64,000 bases of DNA. Origin: Nautilus pompilius (Eukaryota; Mollusca; Cephalopoda; Nautilida; Nautilidae). Positions 47,201 through 54,182 of this stretch are shown here, in pieces. The stretch is taken from assembly GCA_018389105.1 (NCBI GenBank), contig JACATO010001062.1, positions 124,001-188,000 on the forward strand. Direction: 5' to 3'. The translations under genes and the position numbers were made by a program. How positions within the stretch are numbered: the first letter of the stretch is position 1; each line of letters begins with the position of its first letter. The notes under the pieces were generated by a model. It searched no databases and had not been told where the DNA came from. It saw only the letters and a list, made by a program, of their open reading frames with translations.

Positions 47201-50200
47201 AAAAAAAAAATGGAAAAACGATGCATTTATAAGAATTATTTTCGATAAAATAGACGGTGACAATGGGAATGGGCCTGCTGCAGCTACACTAAACAGATTT
47301 GGAAGTTTTAAAAATTGAAACAATTCTCTTAATGAGAAAGACAAGCAGTGGTTTCCTTCGTCCTCATCAGAATAAGGTAAAAGAAAACAGAGAATTATTG
47401 TACTTATTGGCATCAGTCGGCAGATTGATTATATCAGCACCAACATGCATCATTCCCCTCCCCTCCCCCAACATATATATTCTCAAAACAGCTAGCAGAA
47501 GACTTTTGATTTGTAAAGTCTGTTATTTTAAAAATAAGGTTGTTTCAGTGACCACTTGGATTCCATTTGTTTCAGCTATACTACGCAATGAGAGAAGAAA
47601 AAGACAAGATTCACACGCCCACTGCTGATGTGATGGGGAAAGAGTCGGTAAGTGCAGTTTAATGTAGCTGCTAATAACCAATTTATCAACGTTTATCATA
47701 TAAGTAGGACTCAGTTGTCAATACAAACACTGGCTTTGTGCAGTCCACTTATAAACAGTGTTCAAGCTTGGGCAGGCTTTGTCACTCCCAAGGACAAAGC
47801 AAGACACTCAAATAACAGAAAACAATTATTAACAAGACGGCTGAAATTCTCTTGGTGGTATCAGATGCTCTGGATTCGGCAAACTTGCTTTCTCCCTTGC
47901 ATTTCTTTGATGCTGGTGGAAGATGCACTGCAATGAGGACAGAGACAGCAGTTGGCTGACCAGTATACCAAGTTTCTACCTGGACAACTAAAAACAACAA
48001 ATGTCTGATGGTTTCTATTGAGTCAATGCATAAACAACATATGCAGTTGTAGGCCAACCTACATCATAAAACTCTTTGATGGGGGCTTATCATGTGAATC
48101 ATGCTGAAGTTGAACAGAAAAGATGGTTGATGCCATTGTCAAGAGAAATTAAAAATGGCTTTAGAATTGACCGCCCAAAATGTTCAGAAGATAGTGTAGT
48201 AATGGTCTAGACTTACTGGTTTTTACATAGGTAGTAATCATTCAGATTTACTTGAAATATAAACCATTATCTCCTCACCTTGACACAAAGAATACACACC
48301 TGTTTTCAGTACATTGTAAGTCTGTCTTATGCACAGATCACTGCCTAGCATCTTGCAGTACACACACCCACTAGCTTTTGATCAGAGCCTTAAGGTTTCC
48401 TTGCTGGTAGCATGGTTACTTTGTTCTTCCCAAAGATTCTAGTGCCAAACATCTGTCTGAGCCTTCATTCTGATAATTTACTGGCAGAAGGGCAACATTT
48501 CAGAATTGGAGCTGGCTCCAGACCTGTTGATCTGATCACAGAGCAGGCTTTTTTCTTACTTGCAAAGTTTATAGTGCTAATGAAACGCTTCTTTTTGGCC
48601 ACTCTGTTGATAACTCTGTTTTTTATTAGCTGGGTGACATGTATGCGTTGGTCCTGTATCACCCTTTCTGAACAGCATTCATAGAAAAGGCAGGTTGGTG
48701 TACAATGATTTATATTTCATATAGGTGTTGCAAATGTTTGATTATTGCCTATAGGATAAGATGCGACAAGGTTGTGGTTATGTATCTCTGGATGATCTAA
48801 CATTACCATATGACTTAAATTACTGCTAACCTTTGACTGGCTACTAAAATATCATTATCCTTGTTCTTAGGAGTGTTTGGAATTTATTTTCCTCTATAAT
48901 TCCCCATGCAAAATTGAAATCTTATTCCCTTTTTTAAAGCTTCCACATTTCTAATGGTAATTAGGCAGGTAACATGACTGTGTTTTTCTTTCATTCTGTC
49001 TAGTTTGCTTTCCTGGATGTAGAAGCTATTCAGAGATTTGCAGAAGAGCCAGAGTGTCATTGGGGTAGAACTGTAAATGTGCAAAGGTATGTACTCTAGA
49101 CTAATACCAAACAGATGAAGGTTTAGGACCATGACAGCCGTGGCATGTCTCATCAGTACTTGTAACCTTTATCACGGTTGGTCAGCTAACTTTACCTCGA
49201 ACTAATCAGTTTATCTGTTACATGAAAAATATGTCCAGCAAGCAGTATGCTCTGTCAATTATCTCTGCCGAATATACTTGGAATCGGTTTCTCTTGTAAA
49301 GCCAAGCTATAGGTACTGACAAGGGTGTTCTCTCATGGATTCTGGCTAAATTTTTAAAAAATTACAAACACTTCTATTCCTGTTTCATTGAGATGATAAA
49401 GGTTCCCTTTACTCGTTGACGACTGTACTATACTATCTTTTGTTTAGGTGCTGTGCCTCCTGTCAGATTCCCATCACTCAGGTTGTCTCTCTGGTGGAGC
49501 AAGGAGCTGTGATATTTGACTGTGGTAAGAATGCTAATCTCAGTCAAATATGGGACTGGAGATCTGTTGATTGCATTTCATTTTTTTCTGATAATACAAA
49601 AAGATCCCTGCCAAAACAGTTTAAGTGACTTCTTCTATAGTTTATTTATAACCATAGATGAAATATGCTCCTTTTCCAATAAAGGATGATACCAAGATAT
49701 TTTCCAAGCCAGTCAGTGCATACACTATACTGCGACTCTCCGTTCAGGGAACAAATGGCAGCTGAAACGGCTCTTGCAAGTCCTCAGGTTACATAACACT
49801 TGAGCTGCGTGAATTCAGGTGGTCTATGGCCGTAAGCAAGCGTACATTTAACACAATCAACTGCCACTGCATACACCATGAGGACGACATGTGAAGGATA
49901 AGGAGAGAACTCATAACAAAGCAATGCTCTGGCTTAATTATTAACTTTGTGGGTTGAAGACCAAACCCAAGAATCTCTATTAAGACTTAAAGGTGTGACT
50001 GAGAGTTCCTTTGTGGAAAGTCAAGGATGGTTTACTTGGTACAGGTGCCAGTGCTGATGAAGATGTGGCCAAAGAACTTCCTATTATTGATGAGGGAGGG
50101 TGTTTGCCTGAACAAGTGATTAGCGTTGATGAGACTGGATTATTTTGGAAAAGAACAGAGGACCTACATTTCGAAGGAGAAGACCATGCCTGGTTTTAAG

Positions 50201-51208
50201 GCAGCAATGTGGTCCTTCAAGGACATCTGTAAAGGTTCCTCTCCTGTGCCTGGGTGAAAAGGCACACCTTTGAGTAGTTCTGGGTCCACCCTTCAAGATA
50301 ATGATCCTGATTACCATCCAGACATCAAGGTGGAGTCAACGCAACATTTAAGGCCTACTACCTCCACCACATTTGCCCAGCCTACTGATGAGGGTGTTTG
50401 GAAGGGGCTACAATATCCTTCATGCCATCAGGGCAACGAGTATGAACAACGTTACTTGAGAACCATTCACAGCCTTGAGGTTGTTTGATGTTGGACTGGC
50501 TGCTTTCAAGGAGAGAGAGAGGATTATCCTGCTACAAGCAGTCAGTACCTCACATACCTGAGCTTGAAACCCTCTTCCAATGTAATGGAGGCACCATCTC
50601 TTCAACCTCCAAGCCTACACTAGGAATTAAGGAAAAATTCCCATTAATCACTGTATTTAATCTTTTTTTTTTGAAAAAAAATTCAGGTTGTTAAAAATTG
50701 TTACAGTATTTTGAATCTGCATATGTTATTTATGGGGTGAAATCCGACTTAAGTAAGGGTCAGGAAGAGTCTGTATACCGAACAGGTGGTTGGGGAAGGA
50801 GCCATTGGTGACAAATTTGAATAAAGGTTCTTGCCTTGACAGATCGAAGTTTATAGGTGGCCATCTTCCAATGGTAATCCACAGCAGCACGACACAGACA
50901 TAAATCCAATCTCTACCATAATAATTTGTGGATATCTGTAGTTACTCTATAAGCATGAAAACTGTTCTGATCAGTTAATAGTAGAATAAGGTTTAAAATT
51001 TGTACATGTGGTGTTAGTCGTTCAAAAATAACAGGACGATCTAGGGGAGGTAAGGAAATCTATGGACCTAGAATGCTGTATAATGATGAATACATAGCGC
51101 ACGACCGACGTATTGAATTTAACGATAACCCTGTTTTCCTTTCCAGGTCACTTCTATCATAAGGCGTGTGCTCAGAAGAAGTTCGCGTGTATTCTTTGCT
51201 CCAACTGA
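26190..51208 (+). CDS. HPS5: HPS5, BLOC-2 complex subunit (26 coding exons)
   Basis: Exons: 26190-26297, 27588-27701, 28663-28727, 29517-29700, 29903-30033, 31005-31037, 32399-32489, 33149-33231, 34708-34788, 35264-35355, 35829-36656, 37441-37584, 38539-38704, 39063-39177, 39377-40415, 40817-40937, 42326-42484, 43646-43762, 44393-44486, 45212-45362, 46002-46365, 46829-46904, 47576-47647, 49004-49086, 49448-49524, 51147-51208. All introns are GT-AG and all phases agree (4650 nt, 1549 residues). The N-terminal beta-propeller (1-327) shows HPS5 landmarks such as ALGSNTAGVYVF, FVGDNSGRVSV, YSARPGSRLWEV and THQFKQLL. Acidic disordered insertions lie in 328-1090, and an alpha-solenoid in about 1090-1455. 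A RING-H2 motif ends the protein. With HPS3 and HPS6, HPS5 forms BLOC-2, which directs cargo carriers from endosomes to lysosome-related organelles such as pigment granules. Human HPS5 has about 1130 residues; the surplus here is the disordered insertions and the C-terminal extension. Confidence 0.94.
27588..27701 (+). CDS. HPS5: HPS5 exon 2
   Basis: Acceptor TGTTTCAG, donor ATG/GTGAGT, 38 codons, phase 0. It encodes the first propeller blade (CLSVSKKYIALGSNTAG). Confidence 0.95.
28663..28727 (+). CDS. HPS5: HPS5 exon 3
   Basis: 65 nt between CTTTACAG and GTAGTT; encodes EAATITHVNLSPNDNF of the propeller, leaving phase 2. Confidence 0.9.
28905..28983 (-). repeat. tRNA-derived SINE fragment in HPS5 intron 3
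   Basis: The minus strand reads GATGTGGCTCAGTGGTGAG (A box) and GTGGGTTCAATCCC (B box) about 45 bases apart, the layout of a tRNA-derived SINE head. Confidence 0.7.
29517..29700 (+). CDS. HPS5: HPS5 exon 4
   Basis: 184 nt from TTTCCCCTAG to GTGAGTAG. It encodes HVFVAELNIERRSKPE and LFVGDNSGRVSVARV, typical of HPS5 WD-like blades. Confidence 0.95.
29903..30033 (+). CDS. HPS5: HPS5 exon 5
   Basis: 131 nt from TGTTTAG to GTACGTG; encodes VVQMDWSCGKLLVST and SYLCNTD of the propeller. Confidence 0.95.
30102..30830. repeat. 43-bp minisatellite, about 17 copies, in HPS5 intron 5
   Basis: The unit is built from CACCCTTAAATRTAAACAG, TTCCCTCTGYCTCC and TAACCCTAAG. Most copies differ at one or two positions (ATAT/ATGT, CTGT/CTGC, CCCTAAG/CCTAAA) and a few lack one or two bases. 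It starts 70 bases after the exon 5 donor. Confidence 0.97.
31005..31037 (+). CDS. HPS5: HPS5 exon 6 (33 nt)
   Basis: A microexon between TTTTAAAG and GTAAGC encoding KQYSQIGKKP. Its phase (in 2, out 2) joins exons 5 and 7 without a break. Confidence 0.9.
32399..32489 (+). CDS. HPS5: HPS5 exon 7
   Basis: 91 nt from GTTTTCAG to GTAAGAAC; encodes DGRFGACFFLEPD and YSARPGSRLWE, one of the best conserved HPS5 segments. Confidence 0.96.
33149..33231 (+). CDS. HPS5: HPS5 exon 8
   Basis: 83 nt from ATTTAAG to GTAAGTAC; encodes VDFSGNVLNTHQFKQLL and LPVIFH. Confidence 0.95.
34083..34407. mobile_element. piggyBac-like MITE (325 bp) with internal tandem repeat
   Basis: TTAA target duplications lie at 34079-34082 and 34408-34411. 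Left end CCCTCTGGAGACGATA and right end (reverse complement) CCCTTTGGAGACGGAC form the TIRs. Inside are three copies of a unit of about 70 bp starting at 34156, 34229 and 34298 (TGAATGGTTCTCTGT, CGGACCAATCGGGGATGG). No transposase is encoded. Confidence 0.82.
34708..34788 (+). CDS. HPS5: HPS5 exon 9
   Basis: 81 nt from CTGTCTTCAG to GTAAGTAC; encodes SQSLNFHRLQHLG, matching the SQSL-S-F-P-K-L-L-H-L region of known HPS5. Confidence 0.93.
34905..34982. repeat. Two poly-C runs in HPS5 intron 9
   Basis: C runs of ten or more bases at about 34904-34914 and 34970-34980. Confidence 0.9.
35264..35355 (+). CDS. HPS5: HPS5 exon 10
   Basis: 92 nt from TTTTTCAG to GTAAGATA; encodes LMWTANGLYVLDPVSVKTVLW, the last propeller blade. 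Confidence 0.95.
35829..36656 (+). CDS. HPS5: HPS5 exon 11 (large)
   Basis: 828 nt from TTTTGCAG to GTAAGAAG. It begins GIEDVITWQSELYVL and the start of the helical region (KHRLRLAAQVFSYFQ), then becomes a charged, Glu/Ser-rich linker with little expected structure. Confidence 0.95.
36994..37063. mobile_element. piggyBac-like MITE (70 bp) in HPS5 intron 11
   Basis: TTAA flanks lie at 36990-36993 and 37064-37067; the ends are CCCTAGTCCCACCTGC and (reverse complement) CCCTAGTTCTGCCAGTGC. TTAA plus CCCTAG ends are the piggyBac pattern. Confidence 0.75.
37441..37584 (+). CDS. HPS5: HPS5 exon 12 (probable cassette exon)
   Basis: 144 nt from ATCACCAG to GTGAGAGA, phase 1 in and phase 1 out, encoding SSKMTSKVKSEF and VVGTWLTRKDSLPG. 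A second donor after 37662 (AAAAAG/GTGCTT) also keeps phase and would give 222 nt. Because it is symmetric, skipping it also preserves the frame. The acceptor has a weak pyrimidine tract. Confidence 0.65.
38539..38704 (+). CDS. HPS5: HPS5 exon 13
   Basis: 166 nt from CTTTACAG to GTGAGTGT; encodes a Ser/Asp-rich linker (VDSVLANASSSSS, RVDDDRSLDVFSS). Confidence 0.88.
39063..39177 (+). CDS. HPS5: HPS5 exon 14
   Basis: 115 nt ending GAGGAACAG/GTATAT; encodes KTKSLIRSLSGKSRTVVKK, similar in place to the basic VRKTTEKIG segment of known HPS5. An earlier in-phase acceptor would start it at 39054. Confidence 0.85.
39377..40415 (+). CDS. HPS5: HPS5 exon 15 (largest)
   Basis: 1039 nt from GGCTTTCAG to GTGAGTTG. 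It encodes the helical LAALLQATEQLEDEL and LRGILQSWVVLLHKALQDV segment shared with known HPS5, then an acidic insertion, then a Cys-rich stretch (CRHCFQ, CTLCNYSAKCEPVC) and the next solenoid helices. Confidence 0.95.
40817..40937 (+). CDS. HPS5: HPS5 exon 16
   Basis: 121 nt from CTTGCAG to GTGAGTCT; encodes DLQPALVLLRSGRVSQAYLIL. Confidence 0.93.
41305..41700 (+). mobile_element. pogo/Tigger-like TIR fragment in HPS5 intron 16
   Basis: Starts TA/CAGTCGGCCCCGGTTATTCG and continues AT-rich, as in the 5' ends of Tigger-type elements. No matching right end was found, so it is truncated and the end coordinate is approximate. Confidence 0.5.
42326..42484 (+). CDS. HPS5: HPS5 exon 17
   Basis: 159 nt from TTTTTCAG to GTGAGTCA; encodes AIQYAVENGRHISALDVLYLC and a solenoid helix pair. 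Confidence 0.93.
43646..43762 (+). CDS. HPS5: HPS5 exon 18
   Basis: 117 nt from TCTTTAG to GTAAGTTT; encodes NRNVLLIFLDCLLSD, helical. Confidence 0.93.
44393..44486 (+). CDS. HPS5: HPS5 exon 19
   Basis: 94 nt from TTTTTTCAG to CGA/GTGAGC. A second donor 27 bases later (CACAG/GTAAGG) would put a TAG in exon 20, so the first is chosen. It encodes THLLKWKQQETITLLFLRFL. Confidence 0.85.
45212..45362 (+). CDS. HPS5: HPS5 exon 20
   Basis: 151 nt from TTCTGAATAG to GTGAGTAG; encodes YWIGSLWSLKQLGYRKQML, matching the GFWPGYLILCLEL region of known HPS5. Confidence 0.93.
46002..46365 (+). CDS. HPS5: HPS5 exon 21
   Basis: 364 nt from CTCTTCCAAG to GTATTG. It encodes LPDSEEEWLFLLELKEIQ and the GLLVHYLGPFRAIQLLKSC helices of the C-terminal solenoid. 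Confidence 0.95.
46829..46904 (+). CDS. HPS5: HPS5 exon 22
   Basis: 76 nt from TTCTTTCAG to GTAAGTAA; encodes IIHNMLEKINTHLWARK, which corresponds to the last residues of human HPS5 (MLEKCDRFLW). Here the gene goes on for four more exons. Confidence 0.93.
47576..47647 (+). CDS. HPS5: HPS5 exon 23 (extension)
   Basis: 72 nt, phase 0 both sides, from TTGTTTCAG to GTAAGTGC; encodes YYAMREEKDKIHTP. Confidence 0.85.
49004..49086 (+). CDS. HPS5: HPS5 exon 24 (extension)
   Basis: 83 nt from CTGTCTAG to GTATGTAC; encodes FLDVEAIQRFAEEPE and ends just before the zinc ligands. Confidence 0.85.
49448..49524 (+). CDS. HPS5: HPS5 exon 25 (first half of RING-H2)
   Basis: 77 nt from TTTGTTTAG to GTAAGAAT; encodes C-A-S-C (ligands 1506 and 1509), a 19-residue loop and the third Cys (1529). 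Confidence 0.88.
49990..50640 (+). pseudogene. Decayed Tigger transposase fragment in HPS5 intron 25
   Basis: ESQGWFTWYR, SVDETGLFWKRTEDL and a degenerate FAQPTDEG match the Tigger DNA-binding and catalytic segments in order, across several frames and stops. It shares motifs with the copy at 20521-22430 but is much more decayed. No TIRs are certain. Confidence 0.75.
51147..51208 (+). CDS. HPS5: HPS5 exon 26 (second half of RING-H2, stop)
   Basis: 62 nt from CTTTCCAG to TGA at 51206-51208; encodes G-H-F-Y-H-K-A-C then C-I-L-C, completing the RING-H2 pattern. Confidence 0.88.
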
Positions 51209-51226
51209 AATCCTCTTATTTTGGAC

Positions 51227-51232
51227 AATAAA
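51227..51232 (+). terminator. HPS5 polyadenylation signal AATAAA
   Basis: AATAAA begins 19 bases after the HPS5 stop codon, implying a 3' UTR of only about 40-50 bases. Confidence 0.7.
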
Positions 51233-51276
51233 AGTTTAAGAGGAGCATAATTAATACAGCAGCAATTATTCTCCAG

Positions 51277-51282
51277 TTTAAT
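51277..51282 (-). terminator. Candidate polyadenylation signal of the convergent gene (ATTAAA)
   Basis: Minus-strand ATTAAA lies downstream of the last exon of the minus-strand gene and faces the HPS5 signal about 45 bases away. Confidence 0.4.
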
Positions 51283-51344
51283 TTAAAAAAAACTTAGCTG
51301 GGGCGGCGCCAGTTTGTCAAATCTAAAATGAAATTTGTAATAAA

Positions 51345-51467
51345 TTAAAATACGTACGGGTTGATTTCTTGGTATTTACTGTTTCCCAGCCAGCGGATTC
51401 CTCTGTCTCTCAGATATGGATAGATTTGTCCTTCAGTAGGCTGTTCAATGTTGTTTGGGTTGCAGAC
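51345..51467 (-). CDS. Probable last exon of an unidentified convergent gene
   Basis: After an acceptor (TTGAGACAG/G) the phase-0 frame is open for 40 codons to TAA (51347-51345), with QIYPYLRDRGIRWLGN and KYQEINPYVF. Other phases stop sooner: phase 1 from the best upstream exon gives a 7-residue tail, and a shifted acceptor gives about 19 residues. I do not recognise the protein. The sense strand and splice site are reasonably clear, the frame is not. Confidence 0.5.
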   Translation of the reverse strand, partial: VCNPNNIEQPTEGQIYPYLRDRGIRWLGNSKYQEINPYVF

Positions 51468-52384
51468 CTGTCTCAATTAATACATCATAAATATAACATG
51501 CAATGGAAGCTAAGCAAAACAAGAATTTTTCTTAAAAAGTGATTTCTCAGCTCATGATTGTACACCATCACCGGGTGGTGCTTGCTAATAGTTTAGTTCT
51601 TTTAAGAAAGCAGTCAGTCTGTGAATTCCAGAATTTCGATTTTCAATGATTGCATCCATCATTAATGGGTGGTGCTGAGATAGGTGAACTAACAACAGTC
51701 CAGTGAAGAATTAAAACTGCTGTTCTCCCAACAGCAAGCAGAGTTAATCTATGGCAGTCAGTCATCAAAATAAATGTTCTGTATATTTCGCAGTGAGAGA
51801 GAGAGACGCTGAAGCTAATTTTCAGCATCGGAGAAAATCAGATGTGTTCAAACTATGAGTAATCAGGCCACAAGATGTGCATTACTTACTTCAGAGCATA
51901 TGTTGGAATAGAGGAGGAGAAAAGGGCAAAGAACTGGTAGGGTCTAGACCGCAGAGCATAACATTTATGATGATCCATAACCATGAAAGTTTCGTCTGGT
52001 GTACCCGAGAATTCTGGAAGAGAAATTCAAACACTGGAGAGTTCTTAATGCACAGTGGTAGCCAGGTTGAAATGGCCTCATAACAAACAAACATGTACAT
52101 GGATCGAGACAATGTTACACCCACAGAGCAGTACTAGGATTACAGAATTTGCTTTGTTATCGCCGTAACATTTACACGGGAACAACCAGTAATCAAAATC
52201 CCATGATGACTGAGATCTAAAACGAACCTTTGATTATTTATCTTCCAATTCTGCTAAACACTTGAAAAATCGCTTTTGATGATGGCGCGTTAGACGCCAG
52301 TTTCTGTTGCAACTAAAATACCTTTGACCTCTGACACAAGCTTCTAAATAATCATTGTTATTCAGGTGGGAAAAAGCAACTTAC

Positions 52385-52486
52385 CTTCCTTATTTTCCTT
52401 TGTATCTGAAAGGAAATACGTCTCTGTGACATACTTGTAAAATGACCTCAACAGGTTGGACCATTTCTCTGAATTCTGACATTTCT
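52385..52486 (-). CDS. Probable internal exon of the convergent gene
   Basis: 102 nt between acceptor TGTTTTCAG and a strong donor GTAAGTTG. One frame is open across it (33 codons, including KWSNLLRSFYKYVTETYFLSD) and looks coding. An inner acceptor (CCTTTCAG) would instead give a 21-nt microexon (52405-52385). Not recognised as a family member. Confidence 0.45.
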
Positions 52487-54099
52487 CTGAAAACATTAAA
52501 ATGAAACAGTTTTAGCCCCATTACTGTTCATCGTCTCTCATTTTTGTACTAGAAAAACCAAACACGTCAAAGTTGTTTATTTACCCCCACCAATCAATAA
52601 TGCACCAGTTGACCATAACATTTTGTTCCTCTGTTAGCATAATTGGCCCTGTTTTAATATCCATAACCGATGAGTTGTACTACAAAAACTAACAACTCTG
52701 TTCAGCCAGTCATTTCCCCAGAAATGTTAAGGTTTCAAACCATGGCCCTGACAAGTTGTACACGCATCAACCATTGAAATGACTATGGTTCCTGGTTTAT
52801 CCAGGCCTACAAAATAACAACAAAAATACTGCAGGTACTGGTAACTATGACGATCACTCTCCACCCATAAAAAGTTACAGATAGAGGGCTCTAGTTTGAT
52901 CCCTGGTTAGCACCACCAGCTTGGTTTGGCATGGATTCTTCCCGCATCTGAGAATTAAGGGATCAGGGGTTTCATTGATGAAGTCTGGGACCATATTGGA
53001 ACAAAATAGGCAATGCCCGACAGCAGCTAACCGTGGCGCTATGTTCGCTTCAGCGCAGTAAGATTTTCCCCATTGCAGAGATTAATCGGCATATGACACA
53101 TCATTATCTTTTTAAAAACAAACCATTCCATACTCAGTGTAGCAAGTTTTCCCTGGTGAACATAACTAATTCTTCAGATGCTCTGAAGAAAGATGTATTC
53201 CTGCATACTTAGACGTTTTTATCGAATCAGCAATATGCTGCTAACATATCGTTCAGAGTTATCTCCCTTGAACTAAAAGAAAAAACCTGCAACCTGATTA
53301 TGGTTTTTGTTCTTTTCATCTTTTTAAAATGCTAACTTAATTTTCCACACTACAGGGACAATGTGACAGCAGCTATAGTATTTTCCACGTGTAATTGTAG
53401 AAAGAAGCATGATTATCCAAAGCCAACTGGAAGCTTTGATCCTAGTAAAATCATAAACAGGTTCCGAGGTTAGCTGTACACTGATACATGCATAGATACC
53501 CTCAGCTGCACCTCTAATCACACACCAATGTAACAAGCAAAATTTTGATCAGCCAGGAATTCTTATCTTAGATGAACAGAAGAAAACAAATGGTGGTCTT
53601 GGGAATAATTAATTCAAAGACATTTTCCAAAAAAAAAAGAGGGGGGTGAGAAAATTCTAAACCAAAAGCATCCTCATGTATACCGATAAGCTAAATGAAT
53701 ATAAAGGAAAAAAATATATATATATATATTCTGGATAGAAATAATGAAAGAGAGGGGGATTTTAATCAATTAAATTCAATTTCTGATGATAAGCGAACAA
53801 GAATCCCATAATTCTCAACAAAATCTGGATGTCGTCAAGAGAAATCTATGCCCTGTACGTCGTGCTGTGTGATTCAGTATGGCCGATCTTCTGGTTATAT
53901 ATGATACGATAGATGGAATTGCAAATGCTCATAAATACATGATAGTTTTTTTTTTTTTTTTCTCCTTTAATGTGTGGGAGTGAAGTACGAGAGATTTCTC
54001 AGAAATATGAATATGGTTTAAGCGGAAATGAACATTCCAATTGGCTACTGATATCAATGACTGGAAAGAATTCTGAGATGATTTTAATTATTTGTCTCT
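52487..54099. other. AT-rich DNA, possibly intron of the convergent gene
   Basis: Only short ORFs and an (AT)n microsatellite near 53712-53730. Nothing recognised. Confidence 0.4.
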
Positions 54100-54103
54100 T
54101 TAA

Positions 54104-54178
54104 CTCATTGACCCCCTGGTGTCACTTTTACGCACCACCTTTTCATGTTGCTTACTGTAACTGGGGGGGCTCGCTGAG
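54104..54178. mobile_element. piggyBac-like MITE (75 bp)
   Basis: TTAA flanks at 54100-54103 and 54179-54182; ends CTCATTGACCCCC and (reverse complement) CTCAGCGAGCCCCC. Confidence 0.7.
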
Positions 54179-54182
54179 TTAA

